NCBI RefSeq assembly: GCF_003253995.1
Contig: NZ_QKZL01000002.1
Coordinates: 124,001 to 188,000 of the forward strand
DNA: 64,000 nt
Reading direction: 5' to 3'
Source of the DNA: Palleronia aestuarii
Lineage (GTDB): Bacteria > Pseudomonadota > Alphaproteobacteria > Rhodobacterales > Rhodobacteraceae
Shown: one piece after another, positions 43,584 through 52,644 of the stretch
Numbering within the stretch: the stretch's first letter is position 1
Layout: every line of letters starts with the position of its first letter
The notes under the pieces: generated by a model
Seen by the model: the letters and a program-made list of their open reading frames with translations, nothing else
Told to the model about the DNA's origin: nothing
The model's database searches: none
Made by a program: the position numbers and the translations under genes

Positions 43584-44594
43584 TCAGACGCCGGCTCTGG
43601 CGATGTCCTGCCTGCGCAATTCCGCGAAGACGTCGACGAGCGTGTCCGCTCGTTCCCGCCTGGTCTCGCTCCGTGCCGCCGCCGTGACGAGAAACTGCGT
43701 CTCCGGCAGCGGGCGGGCGTAGAGGACTGCGGATCGCGGCAAGGCACAGGTCAGGCCGCTCCGCAGCAGGGCGAGACCGAGCCAGCCGACCTTTCCCGCC
43801 CCGTTCGTCCGCGCGCGCCGCGTGACACTGTCGAACCCGCTTCGCCGGATCGCCGGCCCGATCCCGGCATAGATGTGGCGCGCGGCGAAGATGCCCGGCC
43901 GTGCCGCGAGGGGAAGCGCCGCGATCCCCGCCTCCGAACGGGTATAGAGCCGGTCGGCCTGATCAAGGAGCTTGCGTACGATGGCCCTGATTTCCGGCGT
44001 GGCAGCAGGCGCGGCGCAGAGCGCCTCTGGCGTGATACCGGCAGCGTCGAGCCAGTCGAGCGGCAGATAGACCCGCCCCTCCCGCGCATCCTCTCCCACA
44101 TCCCGGGCGATGTTGGTGAGTTGCATCGCCACGCCGAGATCGCAGGCCCTTGCCAGCGCATCCGCATCGCGCACGCCCATCAGGACGCACATCATCGCGC
44201 CGACGGCGGAGGCCACCCGGGCGCAATATCCATGCAGGTCCGAAAGCGTGTCGTAGCGACGGCACTCGGCATCCCACGCCAATCCCTCGAGCAAGGCCTC
44301 GGGAAGATCGCGGGGCATTCCGTGGGTCTCGACGACGGTGGCGAAGGCACGGTCTGCGGGCGCATTGCGCGGCACGCCACGATAGGCCCGGTCGAGACGG
44401 TCTCGCAGACGCAGGACCGCACCCGCCTTGTCTTGTCCCAGATCCACCGCGTCGTCGGCCAACCGGCAGAACGCGTAGAGCGCCAGTGCCGGATCGCGCA
44501 CCCGTGCGGGCAGAAGGTGCGAGGCCATGTGGAAGGAGCGCGAGCCTTGCCGGATCGCCTCCCGGCAATGTTCCATGTCGTCGGAATCGATCAT
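43584..44594 (-). CDS. crtB: Phytoene synthase
   Basis: This 336-residue enzyme condenses two geranylgeranyl diphosphates to phytoene, the first carotenoid step. It has both Asp-rich regions: FCRLADDAVD (about residue 43) and MQLTNIARDVGEDAREGRVYLP (about 155), and the early GSRSFHMASHLLP. Its ATG overlaps the crtI stop (ATGA). In Rhodobacter the gene after crtB is tspO, but here the Rho-N-like gene converges instead, so the cluster ends at this point. Confidence 0.96.
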   Translation of the reverse strand: MIDSDDMEHCREAIRQGSRSFHMASHLLPARVRDPALALYAFCRLADDAVDLGQDKAGAVLRLRDRLDRAYRGVPRNAPADRAFATVVETHGMPRDLPEALLEGLAWDAECRRYDTLSDLHGYCARVASAVGAMMCVLMGVRDADALARACDLGVAMQLTNIARDVGEDAREGRVYLPLDWLDAAGITPEALCAAPAATPEIRAIVRKLLDQADRLYTRSEAGIAALPLAARPGIFAARHIYAGIGPAIRRSGFDSVTRRARTNGAGKVGWLGLALLRSGLTCALPRSAVLYARPLPETQFLVTAAARSETRRERADTLVDVFAELRRQDIARAGV

Positions 44595-46147
44595 TCAGCC
44601 GCCATTTCGAGACGCTCCGCCGGGCGGACGGGATGCGCCGGGTCTGGAACGAGCTTGCCCAGCACCTCCGCCGAGGAGATCACTCCGGGCAGCCCGGCAC
44701 CCGGATGCGTCCCGGCACCCACGAGATAGAGACCCGAGGCCTCCTCGCTCACATTGTGCGGCCGGAACCAGGCCGATTGCAGGATCCGCGGCTCGATGGA
44801 GAAGCCCGAGCCGTGCGGAGAGAGATAGCGGTCGCGGAAATCCGCGGGCGTCATCACGTGGCTTGCCGTGATGCGATCTCGAAAGCCCGGGATCACGGTC
44901 TCGAGCTGCGCCGCGACCTTCTCCTGGTAGCGCTCCGCCTCCGCCTCCCAATCCGCTGGCTTCGCATGGCCCAGATGCGGCACGGGCGAGAGGGCATAGA
45001 ACGTGTCGTCCCCCTCGGGCGCCACGCTCGGGTCGGTCACGGAGGGGCGGTGGATATAGAGGCTCATGTCGTCGCCGAGCTTCCCGCGCAGGAAGATGTC
45101 GCGCAGGAGGCCCTTGTAGCGCGGGCCGTTCAGGATCGTGTGATGTCCGACATCGGACCACATTCCCGCCGTACCGCGCGTGCCGAAATACCAGACATAG
45201 AGCCCCATCGACCAGCGCCGCCGGCCAAGCTTCGCCTGCGTCCAGCGCCGCCGCGGATGGTTCCGCAACAGCCTTTCGTAGGTATGACCCGCATCCGCGT
45301 TCGACACCACGACATCGGCCCGATCGACGCTCCCGTCGACAAGCCGGACGCCCGTGGCCTTCCCGTTCTCGATCAGGATCTCGTCGACCTCCGCGCCCTG
45401 CCGGACCTCGCCGCCCTGTTCCGCCACGACCCGCGCCATCGCGCGCGCGATCGCCGCGACGCCACCGATGGCATAATGGACGCCGAACTCCTTCTCGAGA
45501 TGCGAGACGAGGATATACATCGAGGTGACGTGGAACGGATCGCCGCCGATGAAGAGGGGATGGAAGCTGAACGCCATCCTGAGCCTCGGATCGCGGAACC
45601 GCCGCGCGGCATGGGACGCCACGGAGCGGTCGGCACGGAGCCGCGCGAAGGTCGGAAGTACCGTCAGAAGATCGCGGAACCTGTGCATGGAACGGCGGCC
45701 CAGATCCTCGAAGCCGAATCTGTAACGTGCGGCGCTATCCTCGAGAAACCGCTCGTAGCCGGGCAGATCCTCGGGCGAGAGGCGCGCGACCTCCGCACGC
45801 ATCGCGTCCGTATCCTGCCGCGCGGTGAAGCGCGACCCATCCTGCCAGCGTATCTCGTAGAAGGGATCGAGCGCGCGCAGATCGACATCGGCGTCAAAAT
45901 CCCGTCCGCATTCCGACCAGAGCTCGCGCAAAAGTTGCGGGACCGTGACGATCGTGGGGCCGAGGTCGAACCTGTGGCCGTTCCGCTCGATCGCCGATCC
46001 GCGCCCGCCCGGCGAGTCGAGCCGGTCGAAGACAGTCACGGCGTAGCCCTTTGCCCCAAGGCGCATTGCCGCCGCCAGGCCGCCCAGGCCCGCCCCGATC
46101 ACGAGGGCACGGCTGGGGGTCGCGGCGGCTGGGGCGGAACTGTCCAT
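44591..46147 (-). CDS. crtI: Phytoene desaturase
   Basis: This 518-residue FAD enzyme desaturates phytoene, in this lineage normally three times to neurosporene. It has the N-terminal dinucleotide motif VIGAGLGGLAAAMRLGAKG, the middle FSFHPLFIGGDPFHVTSMY and the C-terminal bacterial-type desaturase signature LYLVGAGTHPGAGLPGVISSAEV. It is first in the crtI-crtB operon and divergent from crtA, with two PpsR-type sites between. A TATAGT -10-like sequence lies at 46156-46161 on the minus strand, very close to the ATG at 46147, so the leader may be very short. Confidence 0.97.
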   Translation of the reverse strand: MDSSAPAAATPSRALVIGAGLGGLAAAMRLGAKGYAVTVFDRLDSPGGRGSAIERNGHRFDLGPTIVTVPQLLRELWSECGRDFDADVDLRALDPFYEIRWQDGSRFTARQDTDAMRAEVARLSPEDLPGYERFLEDSAARYRFGFEDLGRRSMHRFRDLLTVLPTFARLRADRSVASHAARRFRDPRLRMAFSFHPLFIGGDPFHVTSMYILVSHLEKEFGVHYAIGGVAAIARAMARVVAEQGGEVRQGAEVDEILIENGKATGVRLVDGSVDRADVVVSNADAGHTYERLLRNHPRRRWTQAKLGRRRWSMGLYVWYFGTRGTAGMWSDVGHHTILNGPRYKGLLRDIFLRGKLGDDMSLYIHRPSVTDPSVAPEGDDTFYALSPVPHLGHAKPADWEAEAERYQEKVAAQLETVIPGFRDRITASHVMTPADFRDRYLSPHGSGFSIEPRILQSAWFRPHNVSEEASGLYLVGAGTHPGAGLPGVISSAEVLGKLVPDPAHPVRPAERLEMAAE

Positions 46148-46163
46148 ACCACGAGACTATACA

Positions 46164-46181
46164 TGTCCAGTTTATCTGACA
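46164..46181. promoter_or_regulatory. PpsR/CrtJ-type operator (TGT-N12-ACA)
   Basis: TGTCCAGTTTATCTGACA matches the redox/light repressor consensus TGT-N12-ACA exactly. It overlaps the promoter region of crtI, 17 nt before its start. The motif is short enough to occur by chance about 16 times in this window, so the value comes from its place between crtI and crtA, where PpsR sites are known in Rhodobacter. Confidence 0.8.
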
Positions 46182-46229
46182 ATCGACTTTGAGACGTATG
46201 GCCCGGCCCTTCCCTCCCGGACGAGATCA

Positions 46230-46247
46230 TGTCAATCTTGCGTGACA
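46230..46247. promoter_or_regulatory. Second PpsR/CrtJ-type operator
   Basis: TGTCAATCTTGCGTGACA is a second exact TGT-N12-ACA palindrome, centred 66 bp from the first, about six helical turns. Paired sites allow cooperative binding. It overlaps an ATG at 46229 that could start crtA, which argues for a later crtA start. Confidence 0.8.
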
Positions 46248-46288
46248 CCCGCTCGGGAAAATCGACCGGAGTATCCGCGATCCAAACC

Positions 46289-46981
46289 GTGACCTTGTCT
46301 GTCTTCCGCTTCGACACGATCCGCGCCCGGGTATGGGCCTTTGCGCAGATGGGTTTTGCACGTCTCGATTTTCACCTGATGAAGCGGTGTTCCTTCTGGA
46401 AGCTTTGCGGATCGGGTGGTGAGCGGTTCGCCACGGCAGATCCGCGGATCTATGCGATCCTTGCCGTCTGGGACGACGCGGAAACGGCGCGCCGCACGAC
46501 CGAAGACGCCCGGATCTACCGCCGTTGGCGCCGGCACGCCGTCGAGGACTACACTCTGTTCCTGCAGGCGACGCAGGTCCGCGGACACTGGTCTGGCAGA
46601 ACGCCGTTCCGCGTGACCGACAAGGCGGCCCCGGGCCCGCTGGCCGCGCTGACCCGCGCCACCATCCGCCCGTCGCGGCTCGCGAAGTTCTGGCGCCGTG
46701 CGCCGGAAATCTCCGACGTGATCGGCACCAATCCCGACGTGCTCTTCAAGATCGGCATCGGCGAGGTGCCGGTCCTGCATCAGATCACCTTTTCCGTCTG
46801 GCCCGATGCAGGCAGCATGGCCCGCTTCGCCCGCCGGGACGGCCCCCATGCGCGGGCCGTCCGCGCGGTGCGCGCGGGAGACTGGTTCCGCGAAGAGCTC
46901 TATGCGCGGTTCCGCGTCACCGGTTCCCGCGGTACCTGGGCGGGATCGGATCCCCTTTCCCAATATCGGGACGCCGTATGA
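46289..46981 (+). CDS. crtA: Spheroidene monooxygenase
   Basis: This protein of 230 residues from the GTG adds a keto group to spheroidene, giving spheroidenone, a late carotenoid step in purple bacteria. Family landmarks are VTLSVFRF at the start, FWKLCGSGG, the ALTRATIRP segment and the C-terminal FKIGIGEVPVLHQITFSVW with RAVRAGDWFREELYARF. I prefer GTG at 46289, where the conserved part starts; the ATG at 46229 would add 20 residues and start inside a PpsR site. Its stop overlaps the bchI ATG. Confidence 0.9.
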   Translation: MTLSVFRFDTIRARVWAFAQMGFARLDFHLMKRCSFWKLCGSGGERFATADPRIYAILAVWDDAETARRTTEDARIYRRWRRHAVEDYTLFLQATQVRGHWSGRTPFRVTDKAAPGPLAALTRATIRPSRLAKFWRRAPEISDVIGTNPDVLFKIGIGEVPVLHQITFSVWPDAGSMARFARRDGPHARAVRAVRAGDWFREELYARFRVTGSRGTWAGSDPLSQYRDAV

Positions 46982-48003
46982 CCCAGCCTTTCCCCTTCAG
47001 CGCCATCGTCGGCCAGGACGAGATGAAGAGCGCCATGATCCTGACCGCCATCGATTCCGGGATCGGCGGCGTTCTGGTTTTCGGCGACCGCGGCACCGGC
47101 AAGTCGACCGCCGTGCGCGCACTCGCGGCCCTCCTGCCGCCGATCCGGCAGGTCGAGGGTTGCCCGGTCAATTCCGCCCGACCCGCCGATTGCCCGGACT
47201 GGGCCGACGTTACCTCGATGCGACGCGTCTCCCGTCCCACGCCGGTCGTCGACCTACCGCTCGGCGTGTCGGAGGACCGGGTGACGGGGGCGCTCGACAT
47301 CGAACGCGCGCTCACGCGCGGAGAAAAGGCGTTCGAGCCCGGCCTGCTCGCCCGTGCCAATCGCGGCTATCTCTACATCGACGAGGTGAACCTCCTCGAG
47401 GACCATATCGTCGACCTCCTGCTCGACGTGGCGCAATCGGGGGAGAACGTTGTGGAACGGGAAGGGCTCTCGATCCGCCACCCCGCGCGGTTCGTGCTCG
47501 TCGGCTCAGGAAACCCGGAGGAAGGCGAACTGCGCCCGCAGCTTCTCGACCGGTTCGGCCTCTCCGTCGACGTGGCGTCCCCGACCGATGTCGAGATGCG
47601 GGTGGAGGTGATCCGCCGGCGCATTGCCTACGACAACGATCGCGCGGCGTTCCTGCGGCACTGGCGGGCCGAGGACGCGGCACTCCGGAAACGGATCGTC
47701 GCAGCACGCAAGGCGCTGCCCGGGATAGAGACGCCGGAGGCGGCACTGCGCGACTGCGCCGAACTTTGCCTCGCGCTCGGCTCCGACGGGCTCAGGGGGG
47801 AGCTCACGCTCCTGCGCGCCGCCCGCGCGCACGCGGCATGGCAGGGCGATGCCGCCGTGGAGCGACGGCACCTGCGCGGTGTGGCGGCGATGGCGCTTCG
47901 CCACCGCCTGCGCCGCGATCCGATGGACGAGGCAGGCAGCGGTGCCCGGGTGGACCGGGTCGTGGACGAGATGTTCGGACCGCTCCGCGAAGCCGCGGAA
48001 TGA
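46978..48003 (+). CDS. bchI: Magnesium chelatase subunit I
   Basis: This 341-residue AAA+ ATPase powers insertion of Mg2+ into protoporphyrin IX together with BchD and BchH. Walker A is GDRGTGKST with Lys42, and Walker B is GYLYIDEVNLLEDHIVD; sensor and lid segments follow (VGSGNPEEGELRPQLLDRFG). The start GTATGA overlaps the crtA stop. BchH, the porphyrin-binding subunit, is not in this window. Confidence 0.98.
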   Translation: MTQPFPFSAIVGQDEMKSAMILTAIDSGIGGVLVFGDRGTGKSTAVRALAALLPPIRQVEGCPVNSARPADCPDWADVTSMRRVSRPTPVVDLPLGVSEDRVTGALDIERALTRGEKAFEPGLLARANRGYLYIDEVNLLEDHIVDLLLDVAQSGENVVEREGLSIRHPARFVLVGSGNPEEGELRPQLLDRFGLSVDVASPTDVEMRVEVIRRRIAYDNDRAAFLRHWRAEDAALRKRIVAARKALPGIETPEAALRDCAELCLALGSDGLRGELTLLRAARAHAAWQGDAAVERRHLRGVAAMALRHRLRRDPMDEAGSGARVDRVVDEMFGPLREAAE

Positions 48004-49643
48004 CGCCCGGCGAGCGGGCGCTGGTGGCCGTCCGCCTGATGCGGCTCGATCCGATGGGTCTTGGAGGTCTCTGGTTGCGCGCCCGCCCCGGCCCGGCCCG
48101 CGACGCGGTTCTCGCCTGCCTCCATATCAAGCGGGCGGCACGGATCCATCCCGGCATGGACGACGACGCGCTCTTCGGCGGCATCGACCTCGCCGCGACC
48201 CTGGGCGCGGGAGCCCTTAGACATCGCGCGGGGATCATCGGGCGAAGCGAGACGCTCTGTCTCGCGATGGCGGAACGGTGCCCGCCCGGCCTCGCGGCCC
48301 GCCTCGGGCAGGCGATCGACGCGGGGCAATGCGGCCTCGTCGCGATCGATGAAGGAGCGGAGGAAGGCGAGGCGCTCCCCGCCGCGCTCGCCGAGAGACT
48401 CGGCCTCTTCGTCTCTCTCGACGGCGTATCGCGCGCCGATATCCCGACCGGGTCGGTGATTGAGGATGGCGCGGCACGGGAGCGTCTTCCGGCGATCCGG
48501 CTCGACGACCATAAGCTCGCACGGCTCACCGTCGCGGCGGCGGAACTCGGCATCGCAAGCTTTCGCGCGCCCCTTCTCGCCGCCCGCGCCGCCCGTGGAC
48601 TCGCGGCCCTCGAGGGGCGGGAGGCAGTCGGGGAGGCCGATCTCGCCCTGGCCGCCAATCTCGTCTTCGCCCACCGCGCCGGACCGCAGGAAGAACCCGA
48701 TCCCGCGGAAGATCGGGAAGAGACGGAGGAGCCATCCGAGCACTCACCGCAGCGCCCGGAGGACAGCCTGCCGCCCGAGGATGTCCTCGTCGAGGCCGTG
48801 CGCGCCGCGCTTCCCGCCGACGTTCTTTCGCGGCTCGCCGCGGGCCGTGCGGTGACGGCGGCGTCGGGCGGGCGCGGCAGCGGCGCGGCACGGCGCGGCA
48901 ATCGGCGCGGCCGTCCCCTGCCCGCGCGGCCCGGACGCGGCAGCGACGCGCGGATCGATATCGTTGCGACGCTCCGTGCCGCGGCCCCGTGGCAGACGAT
49001 CCGGCGGCGCGACGCGGAAAGCCATCGCCTCGTCCATGTCCGGCCCGGCGACATCAGGCGAAAGCGGTTCGAGGAGACGTCCGACCGCCTCGTCATCTTC
49101 CTCGTAGACGCCTCAGGCTCCGCGGCGGCCAGCCGTCTTGCCGAGGCGAAGGGGGCGGTGGAGCTGATGCTGGCCGAAGCATATTCGCGCCGGGACCACG
49201 TCGCCCTGATCGGCTTCCGCGGAGAGAATGCGGAACTCCTCCTGCCGCCCACGCGCTCGCTTGTGCAGACGAAGCGGCGGCTGGCCGCGCTGCCGGGTGG
49301 CGGGGGTACGCCGCTTGCCGCGGCCCTGCGCGCGGGTGCCGAACTCGGGCTCCGCCAGCGCGGGCAGGGCTATGCCCCGAGCCTCGCGATCCTGACCGAC
49401 GGACGCGCCAACATCACGCTCGACGGACGCGCGGATCGCCAAGCGGCAGGGGAAGAGGCGCGACAGGCGGCCGTCCTGATCGCGGCATCGGGCATCACCG
49501 GGATCGTCGTCGATACCGGCCGCCGCCCCTCCCGCGAACTTGCGGAGCTCGCGCAGGCAATGGCGGTTCCCTACCTCCCCCTGCCGCGGGCCACGGCGGA
49601 GGCGTTGAGCGGTGTCGTCTCATCTGCGCTGGCGCGTCCGTGA
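48000..49643 (+). CDS. bchD: Magnesium chelatase subunit D
   Basis: This 547-residue partner of BchI has a degenerate AAA+ N-terminal half (GGIDLAATLGAGALRHRAGI, no intact Walker A), an acidic and proline-rich linker (EEPDPAEDREETEEPSEHSP), a basic Arg/Gly linker, and a C-terminal integrin-I domain. The MIDAS motif there is DASGSAA with Asp370, plus LTDGRANI and GGGGTPLAAAL. It overlaps bchI by ATGA. The layout matches Rhodobacter BchD. Confidence 0.97.
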   Translation: MTPGERALVAVRLMRLDPMGLGGLWLRARPGPARDAVLACLHIKRAARIHPGMDDDALFGGIDLAATLGAGALRHRAGIIGRSETLCLAMAERCPPGLAARLGQAIDAGQCGLVAIDEGAEEGEALPAALAERLGLFVSLDGVSRADIPTGSVIEDGAARERLPAIRLDDHKLARLTVAAAELGIASFRAPLLAARAARGLAALEGREAVGEADLALAANLVFAHRAGPQEEPDPAEDREETEEPSEHSPQRPEDSLPPEDVLVEAVRAALPADVLSRLAAGRAVTAASGGRGSGAARRGNRRGRPLPARPGRGSDARIDIVATLRAAAPWQTIRRRDAESHRLVHVRPGDIRRKRFEETSDRLVIFLVDASGSAAASRLAEAKGAVELMLAEAYSRRDHVALIGFRGENAELLLPPTRSLVQTKRRLAALPGGGGTPLAAALRAGAELGLRQRGQGYAPSLAILTDGRANITLDGRADRQAAGEEARQAAVLIAASGITGIVVDTGRRPSRELAELAQAMAVPYLPLPRATAEALSGVVSSALARP

Positions 49644-49662
49644 CGGGGGCGAGATAGCCGGG

Positions 49663-50523
49663 ATGGAATGGGATAAAGATGGCCGGGACTGGCCGAACCG
49701 GGATGCCTCGCGCTTCGTCGAAAGCCGCCCGCATCGCTGGCACGTGCAGGTGGCGGGCGAGGGCCCGACGCTTCTGCTGCTCCACGGGACGGGGGGCGCG
49801 ACGCATTCCTGGCGCGATCTGTTGCCGCACCTCGCGGAGCGGTTCGAGGTCGTCGCGCTCGATCTGCCCGGACATGGCTTCACGAGGCGGGGAACGCGGC
49901 ATCGCTCCGGTCTCGCACCAATGGCCGCCGACATCTGGACATTGTGCGACGCGCAGGGTTGGCGGCCCGATGCCATCGTCGGTCATTCCGCAGGCGGCGC
50001 GCTCGCCGTGGAAATGGCGGCGTCACGCGATGGCCGCGCGCTTGGCGCGGTGATCGGCCTCAATGCGGCGCTTGGTGGGTTCGAGGGTGCGGCCGGGCTC
50101 GTCTTTCCGGCCATGGCGAAGGCGCTTGCCTCGCTCCGGGTGGTGCCGCGGCTCGTCGCGCGCCTGCCGGGTGGGGAAAGGCGGATCGAAGCGATGCTCG
50201 ATGCCACGGGATCGCGGATCGACGCGCGGGGACGCGCGCTCTATGCCCGCCTTCTGAGCGATCCGGAGCATATCGACGGCGCGCTCGCGATGATGGCGGC
50301 CTGGACCACGCGCGGATTGCCGACGAAGCTCGCCTCCCTCGACATCCCCGTCACGTTGATGGCCGGCACGAACGATCGAACGGTGCCTTCGCGGGTTTCC
50401 GAGGCGGCGGCGGCACGGGCGCGGCACGGCGAATTCCTGGATCTCGGCCCCCTTGGACACCTCGCGCACGAGGAACGCCCCGATCTCGTCGCGGACGAAA
50501 TCGGGGCGCGTATCCGAATTTAG
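49663..50523 (+). CDS. bchO: Alpha/beta hydrolase BchO (Mg-chelatase-associated)
   Basis: This 286-residue protein has the alpha/beta hydrolase fold: oxyanion segment LLLLHGTGGATHSWRDLLP, nucleophile elbow GHSAGGAL and C-terminal His segment GPLGHLAHEERPD. In purple bacteria bchO follows bchID but its role in bacteriochlorophyll synthesis is not established. The ATG at 49663 (MEWDKDGRDWPN) is preferred; the frame is open upstream within bchD. It is the last gene of the photosynthesis block and converges on flgI. Confidence 0.92.
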   Translation: MEWDKDGRDWPNRDASRFVESRPHRWHVQVAGEGPTLLLLHGTGGATHSWRDLLPHLAERFEVVALDLPGHGFTRRGTRHRSGLAPMAADIWTLCDAQGWRPDAIVGHSAGGALAVEMAASRDGRALGAVIGLNAALGGFEGAAGLVFPAMAKALASLRVVPRLVARLPGGERRIEAMLDATGSRIDARGRALYARLLSDPEHIDGALAMMAAWTTRGLPTKLASLDIPVTLMAGTNDRTVPSRVSEAAAARARHGEFLDLGPLGHLAHEERPDLVADEIGARIRI

Positions 50524-50532
50524 GGCCTGGCG

Positions 50533-51636
50533 CTACTGGACGATGAACTCCGCATGAAGCGCGCCGGCGGCCTTGATGCTCTTGAGGATGTCGATCATGT
50601 CGCGCGGTGCCACGCCGAGCGCGTTGAGCCCCGCCACGACGTCCGAGAGGTTGGTGCCGTCGGGCACCTCTGCAAGGCCGATGCCCGGCTCCTCCTCGAT
50701 CGCGGCATTGGTCCGGGGTACGACAACCGTCTCGCCCGGGGCGAAGGGGTTCGGCTGCACGACCTGCGGCGCCTCTTCCACGCGCAAGGTCAGGTTGCCC
50801 TGGCTGACGGCGACGCGGCTGATCCGCACGTCCTCGCCCATGACGATGGTGCCGGAACGCTGGTCGACGACGACGCGGGCGCGGCGTTCGGGCTCCACGG
50901 TGATGTTCTCGATCCGGCCCATCGCATGGGCGGGCGAGCGCATCTGGGTGGAGCCGATGTCGATGAGCACCGTGCCCGCATCGAGCATCACGGCGACGGG
51001 ACGGCGCATGTCGGCGTTGATCGCCTGTTCGATCCGGCCGGCGGTCGTGAAGTCGGGCGTCCGAAGCGCAAGGCGGATGCTCTCAAGCTGGGTGAAGTTG
51101 AAGTCGATCTCGCGCTCCACCCGGGCGCCGTTGGGAATGGATCCTGCCGTCGGCACGCCCTGGACAACCGTCGCGGCATCGCCTTCCGCGCTCGCACCGC
51201 CGGCGATGACGGTGCCCTGGCTTACCGCGTAGATCTGCCCGTCCGCGGCGTTGAGCGGGGTCATCACGAGCGTTCCGCCAAGAAGCGAGGACGCGTCGCC
51301 GATGGCCGAGACCGTCACGTCGATCTGGCTGCCCGTGCGGGCGAAGGGCGGCAGTTCGGCGGTCACGAGCACGGCGGCGACGTTTTGCGGCCGGAACTGT
51401 TCGCCGGTAACGTTAACGCCAAGCCGCTCGAGAATATTGGTCATGATCTCTTCGGTGAAGGGCGCGTTGCGAAGCCCGTCGCCCGTGCCGTTCAGACCCA
51501 CGACGAGGCCGTAGCCCACGAGGTCGTTGCCCCGCACGCCGTCGAATTCCACGAGATCCTTGATCCGGACCGGGCTCGCCTGGACCGAGACGGCCTGGAT
51601 CAGGAGGGCGAAGATTGCGAGTAGGGTGCGGACCAT
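50533..51636 (-). CDS. flgI: Flagellar P-ring protein FlgI
   Basis: This 367-residue periplasmic protein forms the P ring around the flagellar rod. A signal peptide (LLAIFALLIQAVSVQAS) precedes RIKDLVEFDGVRGNDLVGYGLVVGLNGTGD, the family's hallmark. Later parts (NAADGQIYAVSQG, DVVAGLNALGVAPRDMIDILKSIKAAGALHAEF) are also standard. The ATG overlaps the flgL stop (TGATG), and it ends the minus-strand flagellar run. Confidence 0.97.
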   Translation of the reverse strand: MVRTLLAIFALLIQAVSVQASPVRIKDLVEFDGVRGNDLVGYGLVVGLNGTGDGLRNAPFTEEIMTNILERLGVNVTGEQFRPQNVAAVLVTAELPPFARTGSQIDVTVSAIGDASSLLGGTLVMTPLNAADGQIYAVSQGTVIAGGASAEGDAATVVQGVPTAGSIPNGARVEREIDFNFTQLESIRLALRTPDFTTAGRIEQAINADMRRPVAVMLDAGTVLIDIGSTQMRSPAHAMGRIENITVEPERRARVVVDQRSGTIVMGEDVRISRVAVSQGNLTLRVEEAPQVVQPNPFAPGETVVVPRTNAAIEEEPGIGLAEVPDGTNLSDVVAGLNALGVAPRDMIDILKSIKAAGALHAEFIVQ

Positions 51637-52643
51637 CAGAGGAAATTCGTCAGGTTGAGGCGCGACATCCGCGCGGTGATGGCATAGAGCGACTGGAGTT
51701 GCGTCTCGATCTGCTGGAAGCGCGTCGTCGCCTCGTAGATATCGGCGCCGATCATCGCCAGCCGCGCCTCCTCGAGGCCGAATTTCTCCGCTTCGTTGCG
51801 GGTTGTGGCGGAATCGATCTTCGCCTGCGCGACGCCGACCGTACCTCGCAGCCCGATCAGCGCGCTATCCGCCGCATGCAGCGCCGCGCGTGAACCGTCG
51901 ACAAGGGCGCGCTGCCCCGCGATCGGCAAGTTGGGCGCCCCGTCCGCCAGCACCGCATTCTTCGCAAGCGCGGCCAGCGTCTCGCGCATCTCCGCATCGT
52001 CGGCGCGGACCGTCACGCTCACCTCGTCGTTGGGGGAAATCCGGAACGCGGCCCGCGACTGATCCGATCCGAGGTAATCGTTCGTCAGGAACCCGCCGGC
52101 GGGATCGTTGAAGTACGCGTCGATCTTGTCCGAGACGACGGTCGGATCGGTATCGCCCTCGACCAGCGCCTTGATATCGGCCAGGATCTCGGACCCCTGC
52201 CTCAACGCGGGCTGGTTGGTGGCCGTCCCGGCGAAGAGCGAGCGGCCCGAAACGGACGTATTGAGCGTCGAGACGACGTTCTCGAATGCGGACTTGGCGA
52301 TCTGGTTTGTCGCCTTAAAACCGGTCGTGTCGCCTGAATTGAGCTGGGCACTCAGCGCGTTGCGAACCTCAGAGACCGATGATTCGATCCGGCCGAGCGC
52401 GGTCTGGACCATATCGACGGCAAGCTCCGCCTCCGTGGTCGCCGTGCGGTAGGCTTCGAGGCCGGTCAGGCTCCGCTCGAGGCTTGCGAGCGAACGGGTA
52501 TCGCCGCCCATCGCGCTGGTGATATCGGCCTTGATCCCGGTCGTGATCTCCTGGCCCTGCTGCGCCATCTCTTTGTTAAGGCTGGTAATCGCGCGACGCT
52601 GGACGAAGTTCTGCGCGAGGTCACCGAAGGTGGTCGTCATCAT
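51636..52643 (-). CDS. flgL: Hook-associated protein 3 FlgL
   Basis: This 335-residue flagellin-like protein joins hook and filament. The N-terminal helix (FVQRRAITSLNKEMAQQGQEITTG) and C-terminal helix (ARLAMIGADIYEATTRFQQIETQLQSLYAITARMS) form the coiled D0/D1 domains. Placement next to flgK and the lack of a long variable centre argue for FlgL rather than flagellin. Two ATGs in a row (52643, 52640) can serve as start. It lies one base after flgK. Confidence 0.93.
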   Translation of the reverse strand: MMTTTFGDLAQNFVQRRAITSLNKEMAQQGQEITTGIKADITSAMGGDTRSLASLERSLTGLEAYRTATTEAELAVDMVQTALGRIESSVSEVRNALSAQLNSGDTTGFKATNQIAKSAFENVVSTLNTSVSGRSLFAGTATNQPALRQGSEILADIKALVEGDTDPTVVSDKIDAYFNDPAGGFLTNDYLGSDQSRAAFRISPNDEVSVTVRADDAEMRETLAALAKNAVLADGAPNLPIAGQRALVDGSRAALHAADSALIGLRGTVGVAQAKIDSATTRNEAEKFGLEEARLAMIGADIYEATTRFQQIETQLQSLYAITARMSRLNLTNFL

Positions 52644-52644
52644 G

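Noticed and set aside
46806-49643. Single long frame from within crtA to the end of bchD
   Set aside because: The part before 48000 is an alternate reading of crtA/bchI; real bchD begins at the ATG overlapping the bchI stop.
51636-52643. Calling the FlgL gene a flagellin
   Set aside because: The position between flgK and flgI and the sequence of the terminal helices favour FlgL; no separate flagellin gene is seen in the window.
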